Positions 42,552 to 54,393 of a stretch of 64,000 bases of DNA are shown here, one piece after another. The stretch covers positions 5,044,883-5,108,882 of the forward strand of contig OZ007512.1 of NCBI GenBank assembly GCA_963931865.1. Reading direction: 5' to 3'. Positions within the stretch are counted from its first letter, which is position 1. Each line of letters begins with the position of its first letter. This DNA comes from Axinella damicornis. Its lineage: Eukaryota > Porifera > Demospongiae > Axinellida > Axinellidae. Position numbers and translations under genes: made by a program. The notes under the pieces are model-generated. The model saw only the letters and a program-made list of their open reading frames with translations, was not told the DNA's origin and searched no databases.

Positions 42552-44383
42552 ATGGCTTCATATGAACTCAACTATTTGAAGCTAGCCGATCTGTTATATG
42601 CATTGGATCACTTCCCACCCAACACTCCAAAACGATGGGAGGAGGTTGCTGACTATACATGAGCAAACGGAAGGCCTTGTACGGAAGCGCAGATATCGCA
42701 ACCATGCAAATCCGCACTGAGCGTGGTCTGAGTAGTGCATCCAAATGCAAGAAAATAGAGTTTAGTTGTTCACCAAAAGAGTGCAAAGAAGTTGGAAGTT
42801 TCATCATGACTGAAGGCACACTCATTGATGCTCTACGCACACAGAGTGTTCCTTTGTATTCCACTCCTAGCAGACGGTCAGCACTCAAACCACTTGTTCT
42901 GACAAGTTACAGGAAGGAATGCTGTGGGGCTCCTCTGACTATGAGGTACAGACCATCCTCTCCTGTTGTCTACACTACCCAAGGTGCATCAATTGCTGCT
43001 GCATTTCATGCTTATTGCCAGCACTGTCACTTCACATATTATGCAAACAGCTGTGCAAATGTTGAAATGGAATATTACCATACAATTGGGGATGTAGAAT
43101 ACTTTCAGATTAGTTCCCAAACAGTTTTTCAAGTGAGTTTCCTGAAGGAGGTGACCAATTTGCTGGCATTGTGCAGTACAACATTTGAAGCTATTGCAAA
43201 TTCATACAATGCCACTCATGGGAGCACTGATAACATGCAGTTAAAGTGTTTTGAAGGGTATGCTAGGACACCCAAAGCAGAATACAAATGGGAACTGAAT
43301 CCACAACGATTAGAGGAAGGATGGTTCTTGTACAAGCTTGTTGAGTTCATTTCACATCACGGGGAGCCAAGCAAAAACTACTACACAACACCCATCAGTG
43401 GTAGGCGCAACATAGAAAAGCTGTGTCAAGATGCCTGCCATGACCTCTTCGTAGGGAGACCAAGCTGGATTGACCATCGTTGCACAGTAAAAGGGTGTGC
43501 TGAGGGGTATGCAACTGTTGATGGGAATCAGAAGGTTTGCCGTTCCATGTGTTGTGCACCAAAGGCCGCAGTTAAATTGGACAAAGGAAAGTTCAGCCTG
43601 ATGAGTTGCTGCCCTAATACGCCGATTGGTGGAGGAAAACATCAACTGCCATCTACATAAATATTGCTCAGTGCACATGAACCTGGAAGTGGGGACAGAG
43701 TCAGATAGTGTTGACTTGGGTTCAGATATCCAGAATGAAGCATTTGTACAAGCTGCAACAAGCGAAATGGCTGAGTTACTTCCCCCTTTAGAGGATTGCA
43801 CAGCTGCAGGTGAGAGCAATGAATCGTGCAAACCAGGCAAAAAGAGAGATTCATTTTTTGATCGGACAGCAGGGATCCTTGCGCTTGTGCGGCCTTGTGG
43901 AATTATTGTTAACTGGTCAGAGATGTACACTGCAGAATCCGCATCACAAGTATTTTTCTTCTTGATCAATACTTTTGGTAGAGGGAAAGATATATCATCT
44001 CTCCGGTACCTTGGATATATGATCGTGGGTGCAGCCTTCACCCATATCTGGTGAATCTTGCAAAACATAAAGCTTCATTCGCTCAGTACTTTCTTCGTCA
44101 TGTCAAGTTCCTTGTTGACCGTTTTCACATTGAGAAGCATGTCAGTGCTACGTGCATGCCTCTGGGAAATCCAGAATGCAAGTACCATCCTGACCTAGAG
44201 GAATTTAAAGAAATAAAGGAGTGTAATACACAATGTGCTGAACAAGCATTTAAATGGATCAATAAACTGAGAAGTGGGACTCGTAACATGAGTCGATTCA
44301 AGTTCAACTTCTATTTGCATACAATGATAGAAATACACAATGCACAGCGAGAACAACAATTACAGCAACGAAAGAAACAGTAA
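42552..44383 (+). pseudogene. KDZ-superfamily transposase with CxC clusters, broken
   Basis: The N-terminus starts at 42552 (MASYELNYLKLADLLYALDH) and shifts frame at about 42655. The frame 42659-43660 holds a CxC5-like cluster (CCGAPLTMRYRPSS.. and YCQHCHFTYY) and a CxC6-like cluster (CAEGYATVDGNQKVCRSMCC), families found with KDZ transposases. A further shift near 43630 enters 43626-44054, with FFDRTAGILALVRPCGIIVN, the first catalytic Asp region. A two-base insertion near 44015 breaks the frame at the 'YDRGC' second-Asp region. The last part, 44051-44383, carries FLVDRFHIEKHVSATC and AEQAFKWINKLRSGTRNMSR. All catalytic blocks are recognisable, but three shifts make it non-functional. The element ends were not found with confidence. 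Confidence 0.7.
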
Positions 44384-44399
44384 TACCTCTTAGGGGTTT

Positions 44400-45097
44400 T
44401 GCAGTCTTCTTGTAATGTACTCATTGTTTATATTATTATTTCAGTACAAGAACAAATGAACGATTATACATTCCTCAGGAAATGCATATGTACAGTACAC
44501 TATCAAAGAAATGATTCTGTGTATTGAATTTCACTGAGGTACTGATCCTGACCTGTGTACATGTATATATATACACATAATATTATGCATATGACAATTC
44601 AATGAGGAGAGCCTGCTACATTACAGAGATGCATGACTTTGCAGTATGCCATAATCATTTGAGGAATGTAATATATCCTGGTGTGTCATTCAGGGTAACT
44701 TAATAGGTAGCCTAATCAAGTACCATAAGTGGGTGCTATACAAATACCAAGTAGGTATATGTGTTGACTAATTGCATTAGAGTTGCATGGTTTGCCTGAG
44801 TGCATTTACATGCATTTCATAGTATTGAAGCCCCCTCTTGGGAACTGTTTCAAGGAGCTAATTAGACAGAAATGGTTTGTCACCGTGTCAAGCAGTTGGA
44901 TATGCAGGAATCATTCGGCACAGAGCAAGCAGTTGGACAGAAGCTGCATGCTAGGGACTGGGTATGAAACACTGATTTACAGTAACTGTTTACCACTGCA
45001 CTGTGTCAAGCAGTAGGCACAAATGTTTGGCTGAATGCCAGGCACTTGCATGTACTGTGAACTTGGGCACTGTGAGTTAAATTTATCTAGGGCACTT
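44400..45097. other. Spacer with early copies of the CCGTGTCAAGCAGTTGGA motif
   Basis: No gene. ACCGTGTCAAGCAGTTGGA and similar words occur near 44884, 44928 and 45000. They look like ancestral or diverged forms of the 34-bp satellite at 47-48.7 kb. Confidence 0.4.
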
Positions 45098-45334
45098 TGG
45101 ACTGACAGGACAAGTAGAAGGATGTGAGCTCAGGCCATTGTTTTCAGAGAATTCACTTCCAACAGGAGACAGAAATGTAACTGAAAGGAAAGCTACTTGG
45201 GTGTAGCTACCAAAGAAGGATGTGAGCTCACACCATTCCTTTCAAAGAGGCAGCCAATCCACCTCCCACACAGGAGACTAACATGTGAATGCAAGGAAAC
45301 CTACTTGAGCTCATCCTTGTTCAATCAATCATTG

Positions 45335-46011
45335 CAGGGGCGGATCCAGGGGGGGCTACAGGGGGCTGTAGCCCCCCCCCCCTTTCCAGTTCCGACCACA
45401 CCCCTTATTTACACGAATACCAGACTTACAGTGGAATCAGCAACAAAGAAGTTGTAAGGAAGCTCAGTGCTGGACGTTTTCCAACGGAAACTGCTTGTGA
45501 CAGTCAGAATGAATCGGATACAGAGTCAACTCGTACTGGGGACGAAAACGGTTCTCAGTTCAGACCACGTGCACGGCGAATCTTCGTCGGACTTGACATT
45601 AATTGGTGATTCATGACTAGTCACATTTACCTTTTCACGTCGAGGATAAGACGTTCAAGGATGACACGGGAACCAGAAGGCAGCAAGTGCAGTGCAAAAG
45701 CTCGAAGGCGCTACGAGAGCCCATCTAGATGGCTGAAAAATGACGGTGAAAAAATTTTTCCGCGCTTCGCGCGGAGGTCTCTCTACAACATCCATCCTGG
45801 AACTCGTGTTGCTACTCGTACATCTGGAACTTGCAGTGCAAAGCACGAAAGTGCAACGAGAGCCCATTCTGACAACTGAAAAAATGAAGGCGAAAATTTT
45901 TTCAGCGCTTCGCGCGGACTGATCGGCGCTACGCGCCTCTATGCGCCGCCTTCGGCAGCGTTCAATTATGCTATTAGCCCCTCCCTTTCACAAATCCTGC
46001 ATCCGCCCCTG
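45335..46011. mobile_element. 677-bp TIR element CAGGGGCGGATCCAGG with 5-bp TSD
   Basis: The ends are CAGGGGCGGATCCAGG and CCTGCATCCGCCCCTG. CATTG is duplicated at 45330-45334 and 46012-46016. The matching site in the tandem copy near 46930 has a single GATTG. Inside is a short frame (PTETACDSQNESDTESTRTG..) and two diverged direct repeats ending GCGCTTCGCGCGGA. No transposase is present, so it is nonautonomous. Confidence 0.88.
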
Positions 46012-46210
46012 CATTGTCGTAGTAATCATGGGGACTATGCACCCACAAGCTTAAGACAAGTAGAAGGACATGTCAGAGCTCACATGCACCAATAATTCCT
46101 TTCAACTTCCAGCCAACTCACTCCCATTCACGAGACAGCGACAATAACGTAGCTACAGAAGCAAAGCTATACTTGGGTGGCCAACAAGACAACTATATAG
46201 AATTCGAAAG

Positions 46211-46744
46211 ATGTGAGCTCACATCAAGCAAAACTGTTTAACACATGTACAATGTGCTGAATTACTTTCTGCTTTGCCATGGATGGTATAGTTTATCTGA
46301 CATGGCCTAGCTAACTGCTTGGCATGGGGGAAAATGGTTTCTGTCTAACACAGTGGCAAGCAGCTAGATGGAAACCGTTTGGCTTTCATCTTCGGTCAGG
46401 CTAACTAAGTACCATAAAGTATGTGCTACCTATCAATCAGTAGGTGGTTAGCTAGTTGAATAATTGCCCTAAAGCCATCAGTACTCTGTATATGGCATGG
46501 CTGCAACCATCATGTACTCCACGTTTTTCACGGTCAGTTTTGCTGTGAGGAATATATTGAATGTGCATGCAGTGTATGCATTTGACAGGAATCATTCCAT
46601 GCAGGGACAGGAACTTTTCGGGACTGTATATATACAGACCGAAGGGTATGGGTCACCTGGTTAGAACGAAAGCGGGTTAGGACCTTACATATTATAGTGG
46701 ACAAAAAAGGTTTAACAATTGTCTTAGTGGACTTTGCACCCAAC
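46211..46744. other. Spacer inside the tandem duplication, no gene
   Basis: Contains diverged CAAGCAGCTAGATGGAAACC-type words related to the downstream satellite. Confidence 0.4.
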
Positions 46745-47150
46745 TAGACAAGTACAAGGATGTTAGCTCACAGAAATGTAACTGAAAGGAAAGCTACTTG
46801 GGTGTAGTTATACCAATGAAGGATGTGAGCTCACACCATTCTTTTCAAAGATGCAACCAATTCACCTCCCACACAGGAGACTAACATGTGAATGCAAGGA
46901 AACCTACTTGAGCTCATCCTTGTTCCATCAATGATTGTCATAGTAATCATGGGGACTATGCACCCACAAGACAAGTAGAAGGACAGTGGGAGCTGACAAT
47001 GCACCATTAATTCCTTTCAACCTCCAGCCAATTCACTCCCATTCATGAGACAGCAACGTAACTATAGAAGCAAAGCTATACTTGGGTGGCCAACAAGACA
47101 ACTGGAATTCGAAAGATGTGAGCTCACAACAAAGATTCGCCAGATCACAG

Positions 47151-48240
47151 CAAACATTTGACACCGTGTCAGACTGCTAGACAGCAACCGTTTGATACCG
47201 TGTCAGGCTGCTGACCGTTTGGCACCGTGTCACTGCTAGACAGTACTAACCAATTGACACCGTGACCGTGTCAGGCTGCTAGACAGCAACCGTTTGGCAC
47301 CGTGTCAGGCTGCTAGACAGCAACCGTTCGACACCGTGTCAGGCTGCTAGACAGCAACCGTTTGACACCGTGTCAGACTGCTAGACAGCAACCGTAAACA
47401 TTTGACTCCATGTCAGGCTGCTAGACAGCAACCGTTCGACACCGTGTCAGGCTGCTAGACAGCAACCGTTTGGCACCGTGTCAGGCTGCTAGACAGCAAC
47501 CGTTTGGCACCGTGTCAGGCTGCTAGACAGCAACGTTCGACACCGTGTCAGGCTGCTAGACAGCAACCGTTTGGCACCGTGTCAGGCTGCTAGACAGCAA
47601 ACATTTGACTCCATGTCAGGCTGCTAGACAGCAACCGTTCGACACCGTGTCAGGCTGCTAGACAGCAACCGTTTGGCACCGTGTCAGGCTGCTAGACAGC
47701 AACCGTTTGGCACCGTGTCAGGCTGCTAGACAGCAACCGTTCGACACCGTGTCAGGCTGCTAGACAGCAACTGTTTGGCACCGTGTCAGGCTGCTAGACA
47801 GCAACCGTTCGACACCGTGTCAGGCTGCTAGACAGCAACCGTTTGGCACCGTGTCAGGCTGCTAGACAGCAACCGTTTGACACCGTGTCAGGCTGCTAGA
47901 CAGCAACCGTTCGACACCGTGTCAGGCTGCTAGACAGCAACAGTTTGGCACCGTGTCAGGCTGCCAGACAGCAACCGTTTGACACCGTGTCAGGCTGCTA
48001 GACAGCAACCGTTTGACACCATGTCAGGCTGCTAGACAGGAACCGTTTGACACCGTGTCAGGCTACTAGACAGCAACCATTTTGACAGGCTGCTAGACAG
48101 CAACCGTTTGACACCGTGTCAGGCTGCTAGACAGCAACCATTTTGACACCGTGTCAGACTGCTAGACAGCAACCCTTTGGCACCGTGTCAGGCTACTAGA
48201 CAGCAACCATTTGACACCATGTCAGGCTGTTGGCACCGTG
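47151..48240. repeat. 34-bp minisatellite, about 31 units
   Basis: The unit reads TTTGACACCGTGTCAGGCTG followed by CTAGACAGCAACCG. Variants alternate TTTGGCACC, TTCGACACC and AACATTTGACTCCATG. Larger blocks with the same order of variants recur, so the array grew partly by multi-unit duplication. Repeats are contiguous with no spacers. Confidence 0.95.
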
Positions 48241-48939
48241 TGAAGCAGTTAGACTCTTGCTGAGGGGGTAGAGATCCCTGATAGACAATTCAATATGGCA
48301 TTGTAGCTACGTTGTCTAATTACCCACACACCCTTCTGATTCATGAATAGTCTGCCACACCCTCATTTTGGGTATCTTGCTGGGGGGGGGGGGGGGGGGG
48401 GGGGGAGGGGGCAGAGATCCCTGGTAGACAATTCAATATGGCATTGTACATTACGGTCTAATTACCCACACAGCCTTCTGATTCCATGTCAGGCTGCTAG
48501 ACAGGAACCGTTTGACACCGTGTCAGGCTACTAGACAGCAACCATTTTGACAGGCTGCTAGACAGCAACCGTTTGACACCGTGTCAGGCTGCTAGACAGC
48601 AACCATTTTGACACCGTGTCAGACTGCTAGACAGCAACCCTTTGGCACCGTGTCAGGCTACTAGACAGCAACCATTTGACACCATGTCAGGCTGTTGGCA
48701 CCGTGTGAAGCAGTTAGACTCTTGCTGAGGGGGTAGAGATCCCTGATAGACAATTCAATATGGCATTGTAGCTACGTTGTCTAATTACCCACACACCCTT
48801 CTGATTCATGAATAGTCTGCCACACCCTCATTTTGGGTATCTTGCTGGGGGGGGGGGGGGGAGGGGGCAGAGATCCCTGGTAGACAATTCAATATGGCAT
48901 TGTACATTACGGTCTAATTACCCACACAGCCTTCTGATT
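48019..48939. repeat. 465-bp tandem duplication with poly-G tracts
   Basis: 48019-48483 is repeated at 48484-48939. The copies differ mainly in the G run, 24 G at 48382-48405 and 15 G at 48847-48861. Each copy includes the end of the 34-bp array and a unique AATTCAATATGGCATTGTA segment occurring twice per copy. Confidence 0.92.
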
Positions 48940-49299
48940 CATGAATACCCTCATTTAGGGTGTGGTTTAACAACTAATAAATTATTACACAGTGTACCTC
49001 ATGTACCTTCAGAACTTGAATCCGCTTCTGCTCTAGGTAAGGTAGCCACACCCCCGCTTTGTGCCTGTGGTGCTAATCAATCCCTATGACGGCTTTCTGT
49101 CCTAGGATTGTTCCCAGGCCGGTTCATATGCAAGAATGAGACTGCTGCCAATCAAGTGGGTGAGGCTTCCTTTCCAGGTTAAAGTTCGAAGCCGTGTGTG
49201 TGCAGGTAGCAGGAAGTAGTTCTGTGGAGATGCGTTATGCGTTTGCAACTAGCAGCTTAGACAGGAAGTTGTCCTAGTTCTGTACTAGCTTGTACAAGT

Positions 49300-52200
49300 T
49301 TGCCAATCCTGCACCCTTGTGGTCCTGGAGAGGACTCGGTTCTGAATGACTCTGAAGATATTCCACTGCTAAACATTCAAGCAGTGAAGCCCATGTTGTC
49401 CAAGCCTGGTATAATGTTAGACCTAACTGTGGATGCCAGGCCCCTGCAGATGGAACTGGACACGGGTGCCTCGGTATCCATCATTTCAGAGAGGACGTGG
49501 AGCACTGCACTTGGGTCGCCCTCACTGACCAAGTCGGATATTCGACTCAAGACATATACCGGGCAAAACCTCAAGGTTGTGGGGCAGAAGATAGCCACGG
49601 TGCGGTATGGAAGCCAGGAGCGGCAGTTACCCCTGATTGTGGTGGCCGGCAATGGCCCCTCCCTGTTTGGCCGTAACTGGTTGGGTGAACTGCAGCTTGA
49701 TTGGGGACGCATCAAGAAGGTGGTGACCCCACTGGAGCAATTGCTTCAGGAATATGAAGAGGTTTTCCGTCCAGAATTGGGTACGCTCCGGGGCATCCAG
49801 GCCAAGTTGGAGGTCAAGCCAGATGCCAGGCCCCGGTTCCACAAGCCACGCTCGGTGCCCTATGCCATCAAGGAGGCCATTGAACGGGATCTTGAGCGAC
49901 TGGAGAAGATTGGTGTCCTGGAGAAGGTGAAATACAGTGACTGGGCTGCTCCCATTGTGCCCGTGCCTAAGTCCGACGGAGGCATCCGTATATACGGAGA
50001 CTATAAAGTCACCATTAATCCCCAGCTTGAAGTTCACCAGTACCCTGTTCCCACTGCCGAGGATCTGTTTGCTACCTTGAGTGGAGGGCAGACCTTCTCC
50101 AAGCTAGACTTATCCCAGGCCTACCAGCAGGTGGTATTGGAGCCAGCCTCACGCAAGTAAGTCACCATTAGTACTCATAAGGGGTTGTACCAATATAACA
50201 GGCTGCCTTTTGGGGTAGCGTCAGCACCTGCTGTCTTCCAGGAAATTATGGAAAAGGTATTACAGGGCATTCCAGGGGTGGTGGTATACCTTGATGACAT
50301 ACTGGTTACAGGGAGGACAGAGGAAGAGCACCTTGACCGTTTAAGGGAGGTTCTGGATCGGCTCAAGCAACATGGACTCAGAGTGAAGCGTTCTAAATGC
50401 CGATTTCTAGCACCCTCTGTGGATTATCTGGGGTATCGTATTGATCGAGAAGGGCTGCATGCTCTGCCTGATAAGATTGCAGCTATGGTTGAAGCCTCAG
50501 CACCCACTAATGTCACCGAGTTGCGTGCATTTTTGGGGTTGGTGAATTATTATGGGAAGTTCATCAGTCAGCTGTCCTCCGTAACCTACCCATTGAACCG
50601 GTTACTCTGCAAAAGAGCTCCTTGGGCTTGGGACAAGGCTTGTCAGCAAGCCTTTGTGCAGCTCAAATCACAGTTGGCCTCCACGAGTGTGTTGGTTCAC
50701 TATGATATGAACTTACCCTTGAGGCTAGACTGTGATGCCTCAGCTTATGGGGTGGGGGCAGTGCTGTCCCACAGTTTCCCAGACGGGACCGAGAGGCCCA
50801 TTGCTTATGCCTCCCGGACCTTGAATGCAGCAGAGAAGAATTATGCACAGATAGAAAAAGAGGGGTTGGCTCTGGTGTTTGGAATCAAGAAGTTCCACAA
50901 GTATATCTATGGGAGGCGGTTTACCTTAGTGACTGACCACAAGCCTTTGATGTCCATACTGGGGCCCAAGAAGAGCCTACCCACCTTAGCAGCAGCCAGA
51001 TTGCAGCGATGGGCCATATTACTGCTGGGGTACCAGTATAACTTGGAATTCAGGAGCTCCGTGCAGCACAGTAATGCTGATGGGTTTTCCCGTCTGCCCA
51101 GGCCTGGCCCTGCGGGGGTGAGGGATGACACGGAGGTGGGAACAACGGCTTTCAACCTGCACCAAATTGAGGCGCTACCCCTGTCGGCACAGCAGCTGAA
51201 GGAGGCCACACTCAAAGACCCCCAGCTGAGTAAGGTGATGCGGTACACCCAGGAGGGCTGGCCTAGGGAGGTCCCCACTGACTTGAAGGCCTACCATCAA
51301 CGGAAGGCGGAGCTTGGAGTGGAAGCTGGCTGTTTATTTTGGGGAACTCGGGTAGTAATACCAGGGAAGCTGCGCCCCGTAGTCCTGGCTGAGCTCCACA
51401 CCAGCCACCCAGGGATAGTACGAATGAAGGGGTTGGCCCGGGCACATGTGTGGTGGCCAGGCTTGAGTCTAGCCATTGAGCAAGCAGTGCACAATTGTGA
51501 CCCGTGCCAGGGTAACCGCAAACAGCCACCCACCATTCCCCTGCATCCATGGCCATGGCCCACCGCGCCATGGGAGAGAGTACATGTGGATTATGCTGGT
51601 CCCTTTTTGGGCTACATGTACTTGGTAGTGGTAGACAGTCATTCCAAATGGTTGGAGGTGATGCCCACGAAGAGTACGACAGCAGAGAAGACACTGGAAA
51701 TTTTGAGGTCGTTGTTTGCACGGTATGGTTTGCCCAAGCAGCTAGTTTCCGACAATGGGCCTCAGTTTACAGCCCAGGAGTTCGAGCAGTTTATGCGGGA
51801 CCATGGGGTCAAGCACCTGAAAAGTGCCCCTTATCACCCAGCTACCAATGGAGAAGCAGAGAGATTTGTACAGACCTTTAAGCGCTCTCTTCGTGCTGGA
51901 CAGAGTGATGGAGGTATGGTTCCTCAGAAGTTAGCCCAGTTCTTGCTGACTTATCGCACGACACCTAACGCAACTACCGGAGTGGCACCTGCTGAGCTTT
52001 TCCTCAAGAGGAAGCTCCGGACACGATTGGACCTGATGAAGCCCTCTGTAGAAGGGCACGTGCTTGACAAGCAGATGGAGCAGAAAAAGCACCATGATGT
52101 ACACTCCCACCAGCGAAGCTTCATGGTCGGACAGTCGGTACTTGTCAAGAATCTGAGGGATGGTCCAAATTGGCTGGTAGGACGGGTGATCACCAAGCTG

Positions 52201-52560
52201 GGTCCAGCTAACTACGAGGTTGAAGTCCAGGGCCAAGTTTGGAAACGCCATGCGGACCAGTTGATGGTGTACAAGGGGAAGCAGCTCTCGGGTCCTGAGA
52301 CTAACCAGACTTCATTGCCTGAGGAGTATTCGGCTCCATCGTCTCCCTTGCCTGTTGTGTCCGCTGTGCCCGAACCTGCTGTGGCAGTTCCGTTGATCGA
52401 GGCACCTCCTACACCTCCTGATAGTGTTGAGTCCAGTTTGGCTCCTACTGTTGGATCTGAGTACGTACCTGCCGAGCAAGCCCCTCCAACTCCGAAAGCT
52501 ATAAAGACTTACCCACGTCGGGATCGTCACCAGCGAACCTGGTTTGAACCAACTTTTTGA
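49300..52560 (+). pseudogene. Ty3/gypsy element 2 pol, one nonsense codon, gag missing
   Basis: The frame from 49300 carries the protease (QMELDTGASVSIISERTW) and the first part of RT. A TAA at 50158-50160 interrupts it, and the same frame continues to 52560. The second part has RT VVYLDDILVTG, RNase H DCDASAYGVGAVLS, integrase finger HTSHPGI...CDPCQ, core HVDYAGPF and SDNGPQF, and a GPY/F-like KLGPANYEVEV segment, without chromodomain. Gag with zinc knuckles, primer site and 5' LTR are absent upstream, so the copy is 5'-truncated or was rearranged. It is related to element 1 at domain level but is not the same family. Confidence 0.85.
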
Positions 52561-52562
52561 TT

Positions 52563-52700
52563 AGGACAGAGGAGTGTGATGTACTTGGGGTACTTCCTGT
52601 ATCAGTTCGTTACTACTTCCTGTATCAACTCAAATTATACCATGTGCTTCGTTCATTGATTCAGTTCTCAATAAAGTTGATACACAATACAAATCTTCAA
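52563..52700 (+). repeat. Polypurine tract and probable 3' LTR start
   Basis: AGGACAGAGGAG (52563-52574) is followed by TGTGATGTAC at 52575, the expected start of a 3' LTR, with an AATAAA at about 52671. The LTR end cannot be fixed without a 5' partner. Confidence 0.55.
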
Positions 52701-52879
52701 TCTTTTTATCAAAACTGAAAGGTTGGCGAAGAATGGAACATTATTCGTAATCCAGAGCCCAATTAACTCGACCGGAAATGTACTTTGATCAGTGTGAAGT
52801 GTGACTTGGAGTGACTTGGTGTTAGAACTTGAGACTCTATCCAGCTGATAATTTGATTGACATCTGTTGAGTTTGTACA

Positions 52880-53224
52880 GCTTATAGATCATCTTCACAA
52901 ATCACAGGCTTGTACAGAAGAATGCAATCAGCATAATTATACATGTAGAGATTTCTGGAAAGTGGAACATCTATAAAGAAATATGAGAGGGCTGAGTATG
53001 GAACCCTGAGGGACTCCAAGCAGAGGTGCCTTCCAGTACAACTCTCTCTCCTGTTGGTGTAATGGGAGCCATTGCAGATGGGGTCCAGTAATGGTAGTGG
53101 TTGGGGAGGATATAAGGTTATCGTAGCTCTGTGGCACTGAATCAAAAGCCTTTCTGACATCAATGAACCCTCTGCAACTTATGAGTGTGTCATTCCAAAA
53201 TCTTGTGCCAATATGGATGAACAC
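52880..53224 (-). pseudogene. Non-LTR (LINE) reverse transcriptase fragment
   Basis: On the minus strand GFIDVRKAFDSVPQSYDNLI is followed by LLGVPQGSILSPLIF and, in another frame, NYADCILLYKPV. These are RT blocks with DVRKAFDSV and the GVPQGSILSP motif. The catalytic (A/F)xDD appears as a degraded 'YADC'. It is truncated on both sides and frameshifted. Confidence 0.75.
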
Positions 53225-53462
53225 CTCTTGATGAATGCCTCGTTCCCAGACCTACCCCTTTCTTTCTGTCCTTCGGTTTGCATTGACGGATGCGGAGAGC
53301 AGTGCGTTCTTCGACGTCTGATCTTTTTCCTTCACCATAGCAGTATACATCCTAACCCTTATTGCATGGGTGTTGGGCTTATATATAAGCCAGCAACATC
53401 CCTGCATGCTCATGAGGATATGAATAATTAATACAATCATAATTCTATATACACCTTTCACT

Positions 53463-54138
53463 AGAGCATGCAGTAGTTAGTGCAAGTCTTATGCATTGTT
53501 ACTATCAGGATTCCAAACCATGCAACTGCACGTGTGCATGAAACTAAGATGAAATTCAAACATTACTGCATCTTCATGATAGCTAATCATAGTAACTGTT
53601 ATTCAGTATAGCAGTGCATAAATTATTTCAACTAAAATAATTTGAACTGCATCCCTGCAAACTTATATAAGTACAGTTGTATCAACCAATTACGTACTGC
53701 TACAGCTTGCATTGGTTATAATACTGCAGGTATGCAAATTTGTTAGTATAAGGATTTGGATCCATGCAAACCATGCAACTGTGCGTGCTTGTAATGCATG
53801 GCTGGATTATAGCCTTACGTGCATGAAACTATAAGATGAAACTCAAACATTATTGCATCAACATGATAATATTAGATTGTAAATTTCAACAATAATGATT
53901 TGGGAACGGCGTAATGGCAAGACTACAGCAATTATTGTGTTGTAGTTGTATAAATCAATTGCTGCTACAGGTAAAAGTTGTGTTGGTGGAGGGTACTATT
54001 GTAGTCCTGACTTTGGCATAGCAATCCCTGAGAAACAGTGAGAAAAAGAGAGAAACATAAACCACTGCACACAGCTAGCCTGCACATTCCTTCAAGAACC
54101 AGGTACAGAGATGACAGCATATTTGTTGCATGACTCAC
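53463..54138. other. Arm B of the inverted duplication, 3' flank of Roc-COR copy B
   Basis: No gene. It matches the reverse complement of 12140-12404 joined to 16810-17201 in arm A, that is arm A without the Ty3/gypsy element. Confidence 0.7.
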
Positions 54139-54393
54139 CATATTTCCTGCAGAGGCAGTCTGCTTCACTCACATCACCGGACTCGACCATGGCTTGGACC
54201 AGCTGCCAGTATGATGCTTGCGGACAGTTCCTCAGCCATGCCTTAAACATGTCTCGCTTGCAACCTTCGTGATCTCGTGGGCGGTTACTTTCGATGGTAT
54301 CAAGGTCGTCATCTTTGATGTCCAACTGCAGTCCCAGGTTATACCAGCTTTTCACTCTGACCTTGACCAGATCCTTCAGTGTTGGCCTGGGGG
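54139..54393 (-). CDS. Death-domain exon of Roc-COR copy B, unlike copy A
   Basis: 255 bp, phase 1 at both ends, acceptor TTTGTGCAG and donor GTGAGT. It encodes PRPTLKDLVKVRVKSWYNLG, LQLDIKDDDLDTIESNRP, CKRDMFKAWLRNCPQASYWQ and LVQAMVESGDVSEADCLCRK. The order W-xx-LG-x-LxI, DDLDxIE, MFxxWL, WxxLVxAM is classical for death domains. It shares little beyond the fold with the copy A exon. Confidence 0.8.

Larger units (their letters stand above)
45098..47130. repeat. Tandem duplication of ~1.1 kb, one copy with an insertion
   Basis: 45098-45334 plus 46012-46210 match 46745-47125 in order (AGGATGT(G/T)AGCTCA, ACACAGGAGACTAACATGTG, AATCATGGGGACTATGCACC, CTTGGGTGGCCAACAAGACA). The second copy lacks the 677-bp element and so gives its empty site. 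Confidence 0.85.

Noticed and set aside
45289..45609. 106-aa frame in the TIR element as a transposase
   Set aside because: No catalytic motif. It spans the element end and is acidic low-complexity sequence.
47151..48240. Resemblance of the 34-bp array to a CRISPR array
   Set aside because: Units are contiguous with no unique spacers, there are no cas genes, and the genome is clearly eukaryotic.
51263..51721. 152-aa minus-strand frame within the second Ty3/gypsy pol
   Set aside because: Antisense shadow of the RNase H and integrase coding region, which has clear motifs on the plus strand.
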